Positions 26,522-39,889 of a stretch of 64,000 nt of DNA are shown piece after piece. Under the pieces are notes generated by a model. That model searched no databases, was not told the origin of the DNA, and worked only from the letters and a program-made list of their open reading frames with translations. Numbering within the stretch: the stretch's first letter is position 1; every line of letters begins with the position of its first letter. Source of the stretch: Diospyros lotus (lineage: Eukaryota; Streptophyta; Magnoliopsida; Ericales; Ebenaceae); contig NC_068351.1 in NCBI RefSeq assembly GCF_014633365.1, positions 4,512,879 to 4,576,878 of the forward strand, in the 5' to 3' direction. A program made the translations under genes and the position numbers.

Positions 26522-26739
26522 AGAGGAAGGAATGAGGAGAGTTCCTTATTGCTGGCTGGGTCATTCAAATCTGGGGTTAGAAAATCGAGGCATGTTGGTG
26601 ATACAAACCAGCAGGAAAATATATAAAAAGCATCAAGGTTTTGTAATTAAAAGAGAGATGGAAATGGCTGCAAGATTTGTGTAGTTGTAGCAGAAGTGGT
26701 AGGGAAGGATCCTGCTGTCTCTCTTTCCGTTTCTCTCTC

Positions 26740-26754
26740 TATATAGGCACCAAT
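26740..26754 (-). promoter_or_regulatory. Putative core promoter of the TRM-like gene
   Basis: Read on the minus strand, CTATATAG at 26740-26746 is a good TATA-like site about 375 bp before the ATG. An inverted CCAAT box (CCAAT on the plus strand, 26750-26754) is just upstream. CT/GA repeats surround it. The leader length this implies is long but normal for plants. Confidence 0.4.
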
Positions 26755-29700
26755 AGGGAGACAGAGGGAGAGGGAGAGGGTGTGAGGGTGAAAGGGAGTA
26801 TTTTGATTATTATTTAAATAAATTAAATGGTGTGATGTAAAAATTAAAGCTTCATATAACTATTAATATATGAAGCTTTTTTTGTGTTTTTATACTATTA
26901 TTATTATACAAAATATTAATATCTTAAATATATCATATCAATTATTAGTTGTTGAGAGAGAAAAGTTAATGATATAAAGTTAACTGCAATCTGCAAAGCA
27001 AAGAGATAAGCCAGGCAGCCAGCGGGGAGTCACAGGCTACTCGAGACCTGCGGTGCTTTGCTGGACCAACTGTGGCTTGTTTAGATTCGACGCCATCAAT
27101 TCCCTTCTCCTAAACGTTTTGGCCTTAAAGTTCCATCTAATTTTTTTTAACTTTTACTTAAATGATCGTATATTAATTGTTAATCTACAGTTTAATATTC
27201 ATAATTAGGTAATCTTATACAAGGATTAGTGTTTTTTTTATATAATAATAAATATATTTCTATAATTAAGTATATATAATAATAATGATAAATGGATTAT
27301 ATCTGAAAACCCCACCCATAATTACGTAAAGGCTTAATTATGAGATTGAAAGGACTAAAAACCTAACTTAAAAGGCTTAAACTAAACTAAATCCTCGGTG
27401 TGAGTCACAGAGTCTCCTACATTAATTGCCTTTCTTAACAAACACAACATAGAGAATACCATTCCCCAGCCGGTCCAGCCGACGACGCGCAAAACCGTAG
27501 ACGCTATATCACCAAATTCCCAAAAACACCCCCCGTTGCACGGACCAACAACCTATATCACCCGCGGTAACCATTATCACTTCTCCCCGAAGGCGTTGAC
27601 GACAAAAAAAAAAAAAAAAAATCGGCGAGCTATTGCACGTCTCACTCGGTCAGAGGAAAACGACAAAATACATGGGGGGAGGCCACCCGGGCGGGCCAAG
27701 GAACGAGATTACGGATCTTGACCCGTCCGTTCCGTAATCTGAAGGGTCCGATCTTGAATTTTCAAATCCTTGTCGCATCTCAGTCTGTGTATGTGTGTCT
27801 GTGCGTGCAAACTGTAAAAAGGCGAACTGCAGGAATTACAGTGAGTGGAAGGGAGCGTGAGACAGGGGTCGTATTCCTCTCTTTTAGGGTCAAGTCCATT
27901 TCAATATTTTCCGTAACCCCAACTTTAATTCAAATACACACGTACTATATATCAATAATATGAAATATATATTTTGTATATGTTTTGTGTGTATGTACAT
28001 ATAGGCATTAAGATCTTCAGTTTGATGGGATATATATATATATATACACACATCTATTTATGAGTGAAAAGATGGAAGAATGACCCACCACCATTTCATT
28101 TTGGGAATTCAACAGCTGGACTCTTCACTCTCTCTTTTACCTGAAACTGTTACTTTCTTCTGAGAATGTTGGTCTCTCAAGACCTCTGCCATTGTGGGTC
28201 CTCCTTCTCAATTCACTGAGGAAGATTTGATTCATTTTCCTGAGAAAATCTATTCAATTCATATCATCGATCTACATATATGCATATATATATAATATTT
28301 CTTCTGACTTCTGTCATTTCTCAATATAAAAAAAATGACGTTTTTGTCAAATTTATTAGCAAATAATAACGTGGGTTTATATATAGTTTTGTGGGTAAAT
28401 GATGGAAGTGAAATGGGAAAGGGTTGAAGAGAGAAGAGTTGCAAAAGGAAAGGGAATCCAATGGAGTCGTTTGTATTGTAAGAATCCAATAAGTGGGTGG
28501 TGTATTTTGGACTTGTCCAATTAGTCTGTGCTTCTTCTATATATCGAATGTCTTTATATTCTTTGTGCTTCTTCTATGTCTACTTGACTCTTTTAGAGTA
28601 TCTTCTCAGACTTTTCTACTTCGTCCCATCTCTTGGCTTGGCTTGCTGCTGTTACTTGTAATGCTGAATATTCTGTTTCTTTTTCCTCCAACAAGTAATG
28701 AATGAAACTATCACTTAACAAACGAAAAAACGATAAATTTATGATTCTTTTCTATTTAATCACATACTTAGTATCTAAATCAAGAAACACGGCTAGCTAC
28801 TACCCTTATTATTAATCTCTTTATCTTTAAACTCAAAAAATCACATCATACTTAACCAATCAAGATTCAAATAATTGAGTAAAGCCACTTAAAAGACTTA
28901 AATGCATGCAAGACTTTGTCGATACATCATTGCAACACTAAGAGACCGGCCGTAACACAAATCATTAACAAATGAATGTGGCTTTCAATTCAAATGTAAA
29001 TTAAAATCTAAATGTTAAAATACTTTTTTAGCTTATGACAAAAGGAAAAAAAATATTATATATATTAAGTCTTGTAAAGGAGTTGTATACGAAATTTGCT
29101 AAAATTTTTTGGAAAGCGTGTGCATGCGTAGTCATAACACGTCAATAACGATAAACAATGAACAGTAAGCTTTCCACTTTACTGCAGGTGAAGCTTAAAA
29201 TTTTGTAACCTAAACAAAAAAGTGGTGTTAAAGTACATTACTGTGTCAAAATTGAGATGAAAACAAGGGCACTGTCCTCCGAAAGGCAACAAACATGTCT
29301 CAGGTTATCATATTTTATTATCAATATTAAAAGTTGCTAACCATGAGCAGTGAGAACACCTGCATTGAGCTTCCAAATGATCGTTACACAACAGCAAAAA
29401 AAGAAAGTACTTTCTGGGTTTGCTTTTACTGCTGTTTTAGAAGGTGCATGGTTGCCAAAATTATATGATGAATTTTCCTATAAAGTCCAAAGTTCCTATC
29501 TATCAGATTTTTCAATTTTCAAATTCTTATCCGTTTCACATTAAATTCTGTCACAAAAAAATGAAAAAAAGTACATTTGATATGTCTTTTTTTTTAGTTT
29601 TTGATAATTAGTCATTTGTTTGGTAATGTAACTTTAAAAAAATTTTGCATTTACGTACAATAAAGATATATATTTTGTTGTAAAGATGTTATTTTAAGAG

Positions 29701-31492
29701 CTTTGGCTTCGAATAATATAACACAAGAGGGACATGGTAAGAGTTATAGTTTTGGCGCATGGTACTACACTGTCACTAATAGATCTCTCAACATTTTGCT
29801 GCCAAACAAGAATCCTATGCATGCAAATTAATTATAATTAAATCAATTATATCTTGCATTAATAACTAATTAATGTGCATGGCTTTCTAATCTTTTGTTT
29901 GTAATCCTTAATTTAGCTGTGCCCGTTAAAACAAAAGGTAATTTTTACCATTACTCTAGAGTAATAGTTAAATTTTAATTATTTTCCTTTATTTTTAGAT
30001 AATTTATATTATTTTTAGTTTTAAAATAATTTTATTAATTCAAAAAATGATCGATAATTTAATTTATAATTAATTAATTTAACTTATCTTTGTTACAAGA
30101 ATGCTGAGAATTAATTAACTAAAAAACCGACAATTATTTTGTGTGTCATATCTATAATATATCATGAGAGTAATATAAAATATTAAAATTAAGTGTAGTC
30201 GCAGTACTCTTTCCTATCTGTTTATGTCCTTCTATTAATAACTATTCCTGTTCATGTCTTTTGTCTTCATTCATTCTCTGTTTGATGCTCTTTTCCAGTC
30301 TTCTACTGATGGAGAATAGAACATAACTGGGACATAGTTATCCTAATTAAATCTATACACCAAGTTGCTTTCTTCTCCTCGTTCATGTTAAACTAGAGAT
30401 TTAATTAATTGCATCCTAAGGTAACAGTCAAAAGTGATCGACGTTTAAACTTAGGGGACTAATTAGTATATATTTAAAACCTTGGCATGCAAATATATTA
30501 AATTAGATTGTAGTTTCGTAGTGTTTAATTGAATCTCACGTTTTTCCAACTCACATCTTCATTAATAAACACTACCTTAAAAAGTAATTCTTGAATTATA
30601 TATATGTATGACAATTTGTTTATGGAACTGCCAGGCCTTTGATATTTCTCTCATCCATATCCATAAGGTGGACAGTAATGACAGACAGCAATAATGAAGC
30701 TTGAAATTAATTAATATTAATAGTTAATTATAAACATATGGTAGGTTTTGAATATTGGAGCAGACATTTTGCATCTAATTTAGTTGCATGTCTTTCAGGG
30801 ATTCTCTGTGACTGCTTCTTGAGAAAGTAACATAATCTTGAACTGAGGTGCTGTTGGTGTTGGTTGTTTACTTACTGCCTACACACATGCATAAATAAAT
30901 AATATAACTTCTAATTATATTAAGTAACGAAGAAAAGACAAGACAGAAGGAAAAGGAAACTCTTTCACTTAATGTAAATAATTAAAGAGATTGAAAAATA
31001 TTTTAAAATATTTTGTTGTATTTTTATTTCTTTTAAAAATATTTTCCCATTGCAGTTTATTATATATCTTTGTGCCATCCCTCTCCTCCTCCCAAACAAG
31101 CATGGGGTTAGGGAGACAGAAATCAAGAAAGAAAGAAAGGGAGCGAGGGGTAGCATTGTCTTTTGACATAGGAGGCAGCAGCGAGCGTGTCTTCAGCTAC
31201 CGTTCAGATTCTGTGGGAGAAAATACAAAAAATGTCGACGCACCCACCCACCCTCCCTCTGATGCAATTTTAGTGTTATATGTAAAATGTTGCTTCTTTC
31301 CACAGTGAAAGGAGGAGGAAAGGGCTTTGTGTCTTTCAATCATAGAGGCCAAGAATAAGGACAAAAGGGATAGACGTTAAAACGAGGCTATTTCGGTGCA
31401 CAAATACAGCATCGCCACTCGATCGATTGCAGCCAAGAGCCAACCACCGGCACCAGCACCGGCACCGCCGCCGCCTCGTGCACCAATTGGTT

Positions 31493-31513
31493 GGGGGGGG
31501 GGGGGGGGGGGGG
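31493..31513. repeat. Poly-G tract (21 G)
   Basis: An uninterrupted run of 21 G following a CACCGG/CCGCCG-rich stretch. Confidence 0.95.
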
Positions 31514-34500
31514 TGTGCAGCCTTTGACGCCCACGTATGCCCGATGCATCGCTTTCGCACCTCTTAAAGACCAGAACGTTTGTCTCAAGTATTTTGTATT
31601 GATATATTGTGATGGGTGGGCTGTGTACTGTTGTTGTGACGAATTAATATTAGGGTATGTGGGGGTGTGGATATTTTTATTTCGCGTTCCAGCGTGATTC
31701 TTAACCTCTCCTTAATGTTTAGGTTACGCTCCCTTGTTCTTATACTGCATGCTTTTCCCTTCATTTTTCATCCCATCTTAAGGGCTGGTAGCCAAGGCCA
31801 AGGGTACTGTACCCTTCCAAGTAGTAGGTGGTTGTTTTGTTGCGTTGGTAGTTAAATACGGTATTGTACTTATTAATATTAAAATAAATAGTAAGTGTTT
31901 GGTTAATGTCTTATTAATGTGTTTTACATATGTGAAATGATTGAAAAAGACATTAAAACATTAAATAAATATTTTAAATTAATAATTCATAGCTAAAAAT
32001 AAGTCAACAAAAAATTGTTTTACATTCAATCGAATAGAACCTAAATTATTTATAAATGAAGTCCTATCTTAAATAAAATTAATATTATTTTATAAAAAAA
32101 CGAAACAAATAAGTAAATGAATAAAATATTTTTAATATTATCATTTTTTATATGCATATATGTATTTAAAGTTATTAAGTTATTATCATGGAAAGTGGTA
32201 TGTATCATTATTATGGAGAAAGATAATAATTATTAAAGTAAATAATTTTTAATGATTATGAGTCTCACTAAAATCTATTGTGCTTTGACAAAAAGTAAGA
32301 GTCCCTTAATCTAAAATTATTATTTTCCCTTTTGGAAAGTGTAATTATGCTCTAAAAGTAAAGAATAATGCTATTCAAAAGTAAAGTACCACTTAATGAA
32401 ACCCTTTTAATCAAAAGTATTTTAGTTTAAAATCACAGTAATATCAATCAAGCCATACTGACACGCTTGAGGTGTTCATTACTTTTTAAAGGTATTTAGT
32501 GTCTTTGTTAACATCTTTATTATTATGCAAACAAAACCTTTAATGTGTGAGTATATTTTCTTATTTTGTGCAATAAATATTGTATATTAAAATAAATGTC
32601 TGTCTTTTAAAATTACAAGCTTACCTAATTAAGGGTGTTAGTATTAGTACTATTAGGGGAAGTGTTTAGAAAAAGAGGACATATTTGAATTCTTCTATAA
32701 AAAGTCTTTTTAAGATATAATTATGTGTGATAATATTATCTCTTGTTTAAAAGTGAGAGGGCTAACAATATAGCCGCAACAATCTATTGATTATTGGTAA
32801 CATGGGTGGCACTTGGCTGTAATAGGGAAAAGGTTAGGTTAGGTTAGTGCAAAAATAGGCCAACCAATCCTAACTTAATGAGTGAGACAAAAGATTAGGT
32901 TTATACTTCTATACATAATGTCACGTTAAATTCAGACTTATCCCTTTTCATTAGAAAAAATTTTAAAAGTCTATATGTTTGCCCAAAATGTTTCTTACTG
33001 TTTAATAATTTAAAATTTATAAAATTGGGGATTATTGAAGAACATGAAAAGTCGTCAATAATAAAATCCAACAAATTAGTAACTAAGAAAGTGGGATTAA
33101 TTTTGGTAAAATTCTGGCTGTAATAAATTTTTTTAATGCTATAGGATTAATACTCTTGGTCAATTGTAAGGAGAATCTTAGGAAATGTGTCAAACTAAAC
33201 TAAACTAAATTAAACTAACTTGCATGGAAGGGAATCCTAAGAACATTGGGAAAGCCAATTCTCCTTTGGCCGTGCATCGTTGAAGGCTAGTTAGGACTCT
33301 TTTTAAGTCTGCCCCACAAATATTACTATACATATAAAATTAGTTTACGTATCAAAAAAGTAACCAAAATGAGTCCACGGTAAGGGTTTAGGATTCATAA
33401 TTAATGTTAATTTAACACTACAATATTACTTAAACCAATCACAAAATTATCTTTTTCTTTCTTAATTAGATCTCATCTCACTTAAACACATGATCGAACA
33501 ATATGAATATCAAAATTTGCTCAGACTAACTCCAGTTAAACTATCACCTTAAACTGCTTGTAAATAATTTAAACCTATGATAAATCGAATTCGAAACCTT
33601 TCATCTGTATTAATTCATACCCAACTAATGCTGAGTTGCCACCTCGAAGCTAGTTTAGGTGGGGTTCTAAATATATCTGGAGAAACAATCAACAAGCCCG
33701 CGAACCAATAAACGGATGAACAGCGAGTGTGTGAACCCCCCCCCCTATTTCCATGAATGCTCGTGTCCTTTGTCCTCTTTCATACCCCCTGGTTAATTAT
33801 TTGCTTCAGGGTCAGACAGTCAGAACTCGTAGAAGATTCAAGAAAGATGGCTTCCCTTTGTGACGACGTTTGGTAGCAGCTACCGACCTGTTTTTGATAC
33901 CTCCTCCTCCTCCCCCTCTTCAACACTCGAATTACACATGGGTGTTCAACTTGAAGGGGACATTATCAAAATTAATAATTAATATTTAGTCTATTTAATT
34001 TGCATGTGTTTCAGTGATTCCCCCTTTTTCTTCTTGTAACATATAAGCCCGCTAGCTCGTATTCTCTATTGTTTAATTAGAAGCTCTAGTTGTTGTTTTG
34101 CATTTGTCAATTACTAATTCTCACCATATATAAGAGTTGGGTAGTTGGTAGACATGAATAGGAGCGAACCATTAACTATCATCAATTGTGTCGCCAGGAA
34201 ATAATATTAACTTACCATATTAATAGCTTGCAGATTCTCTTACATGTTACCATTCAATTACTTTACATAATAATCACATGAAAATCATCAGGTTAACTAT
34301 ATAGTTCACTACTACATCTTAATCAATAATGCCCGTGTTAATTTCCATGAAGTCGATATAAATAAAAAGGTAAAGCTTATTTACTGACTGACAGTGAGTG
34401 ACAGAGATATAAAAACAATTAAGCCCACAAAATGTCAAAAAAACATAATTAGTCAGTCACTCTCTTCTTTTTTTTCGCCATGGCCCAAGGATGAGAACCC

Positions 34501-35099
34501 TTCCTTGCCACAATGATATGGTTGACACGTTGCTGAAATAACCAATTTGCCCCTGCGTGCCACTGAACTTACTTTGAAAGTAAAAAACAATTGTACGGCA
34601 TATAATAATAATAATAATATAATGAAAGGTTTTGTGGTCAACGATAAAAGACAAGAGCGGCTTTCAGCTACAGCAAGAAATCAGCCACCATCCAGATTTG
34701 TCCCAATAAAAAAAGCAAAAACGCAGGACGCAAACGCTTCTTCAAGATTATTTATTAAGCAGCCCAGCCAGCGGCTGCAGTAGTAGTAGTAGGAGGAGGG
34801 AGGGAGCAGGAGTTCATGTTTCCAATATTTTATGGGTCCCTGAGATCATTTTGTACTCTTTCGACCCTGCCAAAATTCAATTAGAGAAACCCACCGCTGT
34901 GCTAGGAACGACGCCGTTTGGTGAAACACAATAAAAAATTTACTCAAATTAATAGTATATATATAATATAATTCATGTAAAGGAATTTTATTTGATTAAA
35001 ATTGAAAAATATTTTATCAAGAAAAATAACGTGATGGTATTATTTTTATTTGTTATTCTAATAATTTTATGTTATTATTTTGTGAAAATTACTAAATTA

Positions 35100-35450
35100 A
35101 ATTAGATCTCGAGGGTGATACGAAATCAGGACTCGGGGGAGTCCTATTGAAGGTGCCGAGGTGGGGAAAGAGAGGCCTTTTGGCGTGTACGATGCAGATA
35201 CACCGTAAAACGGTGCGACCACGTAATACAATGGACGGGCGAGGCCTAATATCCACACGTGTTGGTGGACGTGCCTCGTGCAGGTGTCAGCGATGGTCGG
35301 AGGTTTGTCCAGTCTGTTGGTGGGCCCTCCCTTCCCATCCCCACGGTTACCCCCCTCTCCCTCTCTGAGTCTCAGGTCAAACGACAAGCGACGGCCTCCT
35401 GATGACGTGGTGCCCTGCATAGGATTCTCTTCTCTTCCCCTACAAATACA
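35100..35450. promoter_or_regulatory. GC-rich island with G-box and ACGT elements
   Basis: This stretch is far richer in GC than its surroundings. It contains a CACGTG G-box at 35256-35261, TGACGTGG at 35403-35410, an ACGT site near 35220 and a perfect dyad CACCGT-AAA-ACGGTG at 35201-35215. Such clusters are typical of plant promoters. No gene was found on either side, so it may drive a non-coding transcript or be a remnant of a lost gene or transposon. Confidence 0.3.
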
Positions 35451-36912
35451 ATTTCCCTTTATTTTTTTGCTTAATTACAATTTCTTCTTTTTATTTCCAC
35501 AATATATACATACGTGCACAATATATGGATACATGCTTATTCTATGTAGCACTAAAATGGAAAATGATATGTTCCTGAAACGAAATGAAAATGTTGAAAT
35601 GGCATTTTTTTAAAAGTATAGAAAACGGAAATATGGGATAAATTATAAATTTAAAAAATATAGGAGGAGTTTTGTAAATATAATTTTTAATATAGTAAAT
35701 TATAAAAAATAATTCAAATATAAAAATTTATTTTTAGTAATATGCAATGTGTCATATTACTAAAAAAATTAATTAATTTAATTTTCATATAAAAAAATTA
35801 AAAACAAAAATTAAACAAACAAAAAACACAAAAAAAAAATGCATATACTTCTAAATACAAAAGATGAATGGTCTAAGAACACAAAAAGAAAGAGAAAGTG
35901 AAAGTTTGACTGTCGGCTACTTGAGAGCTACTTGAGAGGGAACAACAGCGACGACCGACTGAAAGAACGTCTGACAACAAAGTTTCGGGGTTCAACTAGA
36001 AGCGATGAAATCGAAAGTAACGAATCGAGGTTCGACTGAAAGCGACTGAAGGAACGATTTTTGGCAAGGAACGACGATAGGTGAATGAAATCAAAAGTGA
36101 TGGAAAAAGAACCAGAAAGAAAAAGAAAAACTAGAACTAGAAAAAAAAAATTAAAAAAGAGAGGAAAAATGAGGAGGGGGTTTGGCTAGCTTAGAGATGC
36201 GTGAGGTGTGGGCCACGTAGCCTTTATTGTGGGAACCGGAAACGCATTTCGCTTGAAACACGTTTTCATTTAATTTTAACAAATTGTGAAATAGCTCCCA
36301 AACGTTTTGCAATTTATAAAAATGGCTTAAAAATCGTTTTAGACCGTCTTTATCATTTCCAAAATAGAAAATAATTTGAAAACGTTGAAACAGCATCCCA
36401 AACGCACTTCCGTGCAAGTGAGTGCTTATTCATGCACATGCATGTATCTAAATTTATGTACCTGTCTCTCTTCGAGCATTCCCCATGCCCATTATGTACA
36501 TGTATATACAGATTTTAGGATATGGTCTCTTTCCTTCGTCAATTTAATGATCGTAATATTCTATATAATATATCTATCTTATTTTGATTGAAAGAGCATA
36601 TGAGGCATTAAAGATATTAAAATAAAATAATCGTTAAAAATATAATCTGATAGATTTGATTTTGTTAGTGAAAAAAAATTTAATACATACAACGTTATTT
36701 TAATAATTAAAAAATATAATATTTATTTTTTAATATGTAAAACATTAAAATTTTATATTTTAATTATTAAAATTTATTGTTTGAAGTATTAAAATTTATT
36801 GTTTTAAGTATTTACTATAACGGAACTGTTAGTATATGTATAAACACGCTTATTTCGATAAGTGACATATCAAGTAAATAATTAATTGGCAATATTTGAA
36901 TAGGTTGATTGG

Positions 36913-38319
36913 TGATAAGTTTCTTTTATACACTTATTTTGGTCTATAACTTTAGCATTTATACATTCAATAAGCATGATTTCTACTTGATTTGGTTCTA
37001 TACATGCTTATGTAGATGTGGAGCATGTGTTAAAGCAAATATGGAGCAAAAAGAATGATTTTGGCATATGATGGGAGTGAAATAAAGCTTGGAGGCATGG
37101 TCGGGTACCGAATTGAAAGAAAGCAAAAGAGTATCGAGCAAAAAAGTGGAAGATGATGAAGAAAGAAACAAAGCGGGCTTATAGCGACATGCATACCGTT
37201 GTAAGACATGTGTAAGATTTAGTTACTGGAGCTCACGGTCCTACAGCGGAATGCATACTGCTGTAGGACCGCTTTAGGATTTGTTTTCTGGAGCTCACGG
37301 GTCTGCAACAACAAGCATACCGCGATAAGGTTCAAAGCTTCGTTTTAAGCCCGTTTCAATCCAAATAAAAGAGAGATTGACTCCTTCAAGGTGTAGGACT
37401 TTGATAACCTAAAGAGAACTATATAAAGGCTCATTTAAGAAAGATTAAGAGTTTTTTTTGGAAGGGAGGAGAAGACGGACAAGTCGAGGCAAAAAGAGGA
37501 GATTTTCTTGAAGATCTTTGGTTTTTGATTTTATTTTTCTGTTCTTTCTTCTTTACAACATCATGAACTCCGTTTTTATTACTCTTTCGTTGTTTGAAAC
37601 TATGTTAGGCTAAGTACTTTATGGCTAGGGTGATTGATGAAACCTAGTTCAATGATGGTTTAATTAAAAGTATTTGGGTTTTATTTTATTCTTGTCTTTT
37701 GAGTTGATCATTTGTTATACACTAATTCCGTTTTAATGCTTGGCCGCCCTTAGAACGTGTTTGTGATTTATATTGCTTTTGAGAGATTCAATATAAATTA
37801 GCACTTGATAATAAATGACATAAGGTTCAATAATAGGTAGAGATGCTGTTATGCCTTGTGAAATCTTATTTTGATGATCATTGTAGATAAATGCATGTTT
37901 GTATATTTGTAGATTAATTAAAGATAATTAATCTCATATGTGAGCATATATTCGATTGACCATTGAGAGAGACTTTTGATTAACTTAGGATCATTGATTT
38001 TCATCTCAAAACAAGAATTATAAAACCCGATCATTGAAAGATTTAACCATTTATAGAACTATAGTGAATTCATGAACCCTAGTGCATTAGATTTCTATAT
38101 TTAAAACCTAAAGAGTTATTTTGTGTTTTTCTTTTGGTGAGTTAGTTTTAACTTATATAAAACTTTTATTGAGTATTATTTTGATTATGTGTAACTTATT
38201 GAAGTTAATAATGGTTAGAGTAGGGATTAAGAGCTAATACTCGTGGGAACGATACTTGATTCATCATTATATTACTTGTTATGATTCCGTTCACTTGCAG
38301 GAAAGAAAAAAGGCGAACA
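36913..38319 (+). mobile_element. Solo LTR, 1407 bp, TSD ATTGG
   Basis: It starts TGATAAGT and ends GGCGAACA, flanked by ATTGG at 36908-36912 and 38320-38324. The sequence split by it rejoins into a copy of the local AT-rich repeat. A TATA box (ATATAAAG, about 37421-37428) sets the plus orientation. The 3' end with GTGGGAACGATACTTGA resembles Ty3/gypsy LTRs of the Athila/Tat type. No internal retrotransposon region remains, so it arose by LTR-LTR recombination or is a lone LTR. Confidence 0.8.
37170..37330 (+). repeat. Degenerate 62-bp tandem units with a perfect 12-bp hairpin inside the solo LTR
   Basis: GGAGCTCACGG recurs at 37228 and 37290, and neighbouring sequence repeats with the same 62-bp spacing in about three units. 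Within the middle unit, CGGTCCTACAGC at 37236-37247 is followed after 12 bases by its exact reverse complement at 37260-37271. Confidence 0.75.
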
Positions 38320-39889
38320 ATTGGTTTGTTGGATTTCTTCCATAATCAAAGAATATAGAGTTTGATTTTTGATATATAAAATATCAAAATTATATATTTT
38401 AACTATTAAAAATTATTACTTTTAAGTCATTAGCATGAGACAAAAAAAAAATATAAACCAAAGAAGTGTGACAGTGTTAGAACCAAGTTCAATAAAAGAA
38501 ATGATGGAGTTAATTAATTGTGTCATATTTTGTGATTAAGAACGGAAGGTAAATTTTTTGGGTTAGTAATTCAAATATTTAGATATTTGGGATTTAGGCC
38601 TTTTTTTTTAGGCTTTGGGTAATTTCATATTTTCCCCACCAAGATAAACTTTAATCTAATGCATCTCACGACGTGACTTTTTTATGACATTAATTGCATT
38701 TTCTTTTTTTTATGTGTATATTCTATGTGATCTAGATAACAAGTTTGTTTACTATTAGTTAAAATAAGGATTTAAATCAATAATTTTTAATAATTGAGAT
38801 ATATAATCTTGATTTTTAGCACATTAAGGATCAAATATCATATTTTTTACTTATTGAGGAGTGTAATAAACTAATTAGCTTATTCAAATACTATCAACTG
38901 GTTATCCACTTGACATGTCACTCACAAAAATCGACTCATTTATATACACACTAACATTTTGTTACAGTAAAAATTTAAGATTATAATTTTAATAGTTAAG
39001 ATACAAAATTTTGATATTTTATATATCAATAACTAAATGTTATATTTTTTAAATTGTTAAGGGATGGCATTATGTATTAAATAAATATATATATATATAT
39101 ATATAACAAATAGAGATGTAACTTAGACTCTGCAACATTTATTTTAAGTAGATCAAAATCTTGAAGATGTTCGAGTAACATATATTCCAATTGATCCATT
39201 ATCCTATTTAGACTTCGAATTTTAAGTTATTATCCTTTCAAATTCTCAATATTGTTTAGCCCATACTAATTTTGTGGCAATGTTTCTTCAATAATTAAAA
39301 AATATGATATTAATTTTTTATACATAAAACATTGTGATTTTGTATTTTAACTATTAAAAATTATTCTTTAAATCTTTATTATGATAGAATGTTAACGCGT
39401 ATATGAACGCGCTTATTTTCATGAGTGACATGTCATGTGAATGATCGATTGGCAATATTTGAATACACTGATTAGTTTGTTGCACTCCTTTAATAGTTAA
39501 AAAATATGGTGTTTGGTCTTTAATGTGCAAATTATCAAAAGTTTCATATCTCAACTATTAAAAGTAAAAAAAAAATACTTTAACACATCAAATTAAAATT
39601 TACCTTCATTAAAAAAAGATTAAATTACACATAGTTTAAAAAAATTATAAATCACTAACCAAAAAAATGTTACCTTATTATGTTCTCAATCATAACATAT
39701 GACAAAACTAATCTCTATTATTTCTCTTTGTTGAACTTGATTCCATTGCTCTCTTGTTTATATCCCCTTTCGTGTCTCAGGTAAAGACTTAAAATAGTAA
39801 TTTTTAATAGTTAAGATATAAAATTTTGACATTTTATATATTAAAAATTAAATACTGTATCTTTTAATTGTTGAGGGAGCCTCGTTCAC

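Larger units (their letters stand above)
26760..36600. other. 10-kb intergenic spacer; no gene seen
   Basis: AT-rich, with no supported coding gene on either strand. Notable content: a 21-G tract at 31493-31513, AAACT repeats near 33194-33220, a C homopolymer near 33738, a GC-rich promoter-like island at 35100-35420, and two similar 23-bp motifs (TGAAAATGTTGAAATGGCAT-like) at about 35587 and 36371 that flank repeat-like DNA. Confidence 0.5.
36640..39880. repeat. Cluster of a dispersed AT-rich repeat in both orientations
   Basis: A family with a motif like AACTATTAAAAATTATT, a core containing GTGACATRTCA and GGCAATATTTGAATA, and a second copy of the first motif occurs several times. Forward copies are at about 36700-36912 (continuing at 38325-38450 after an inserted LTR) and 39285-39575. 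Reverse-strand copies or parts lie at about 38745-39075 and 39780-39880. The copies differ considerably, so they are old. Confidence 0.6.
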
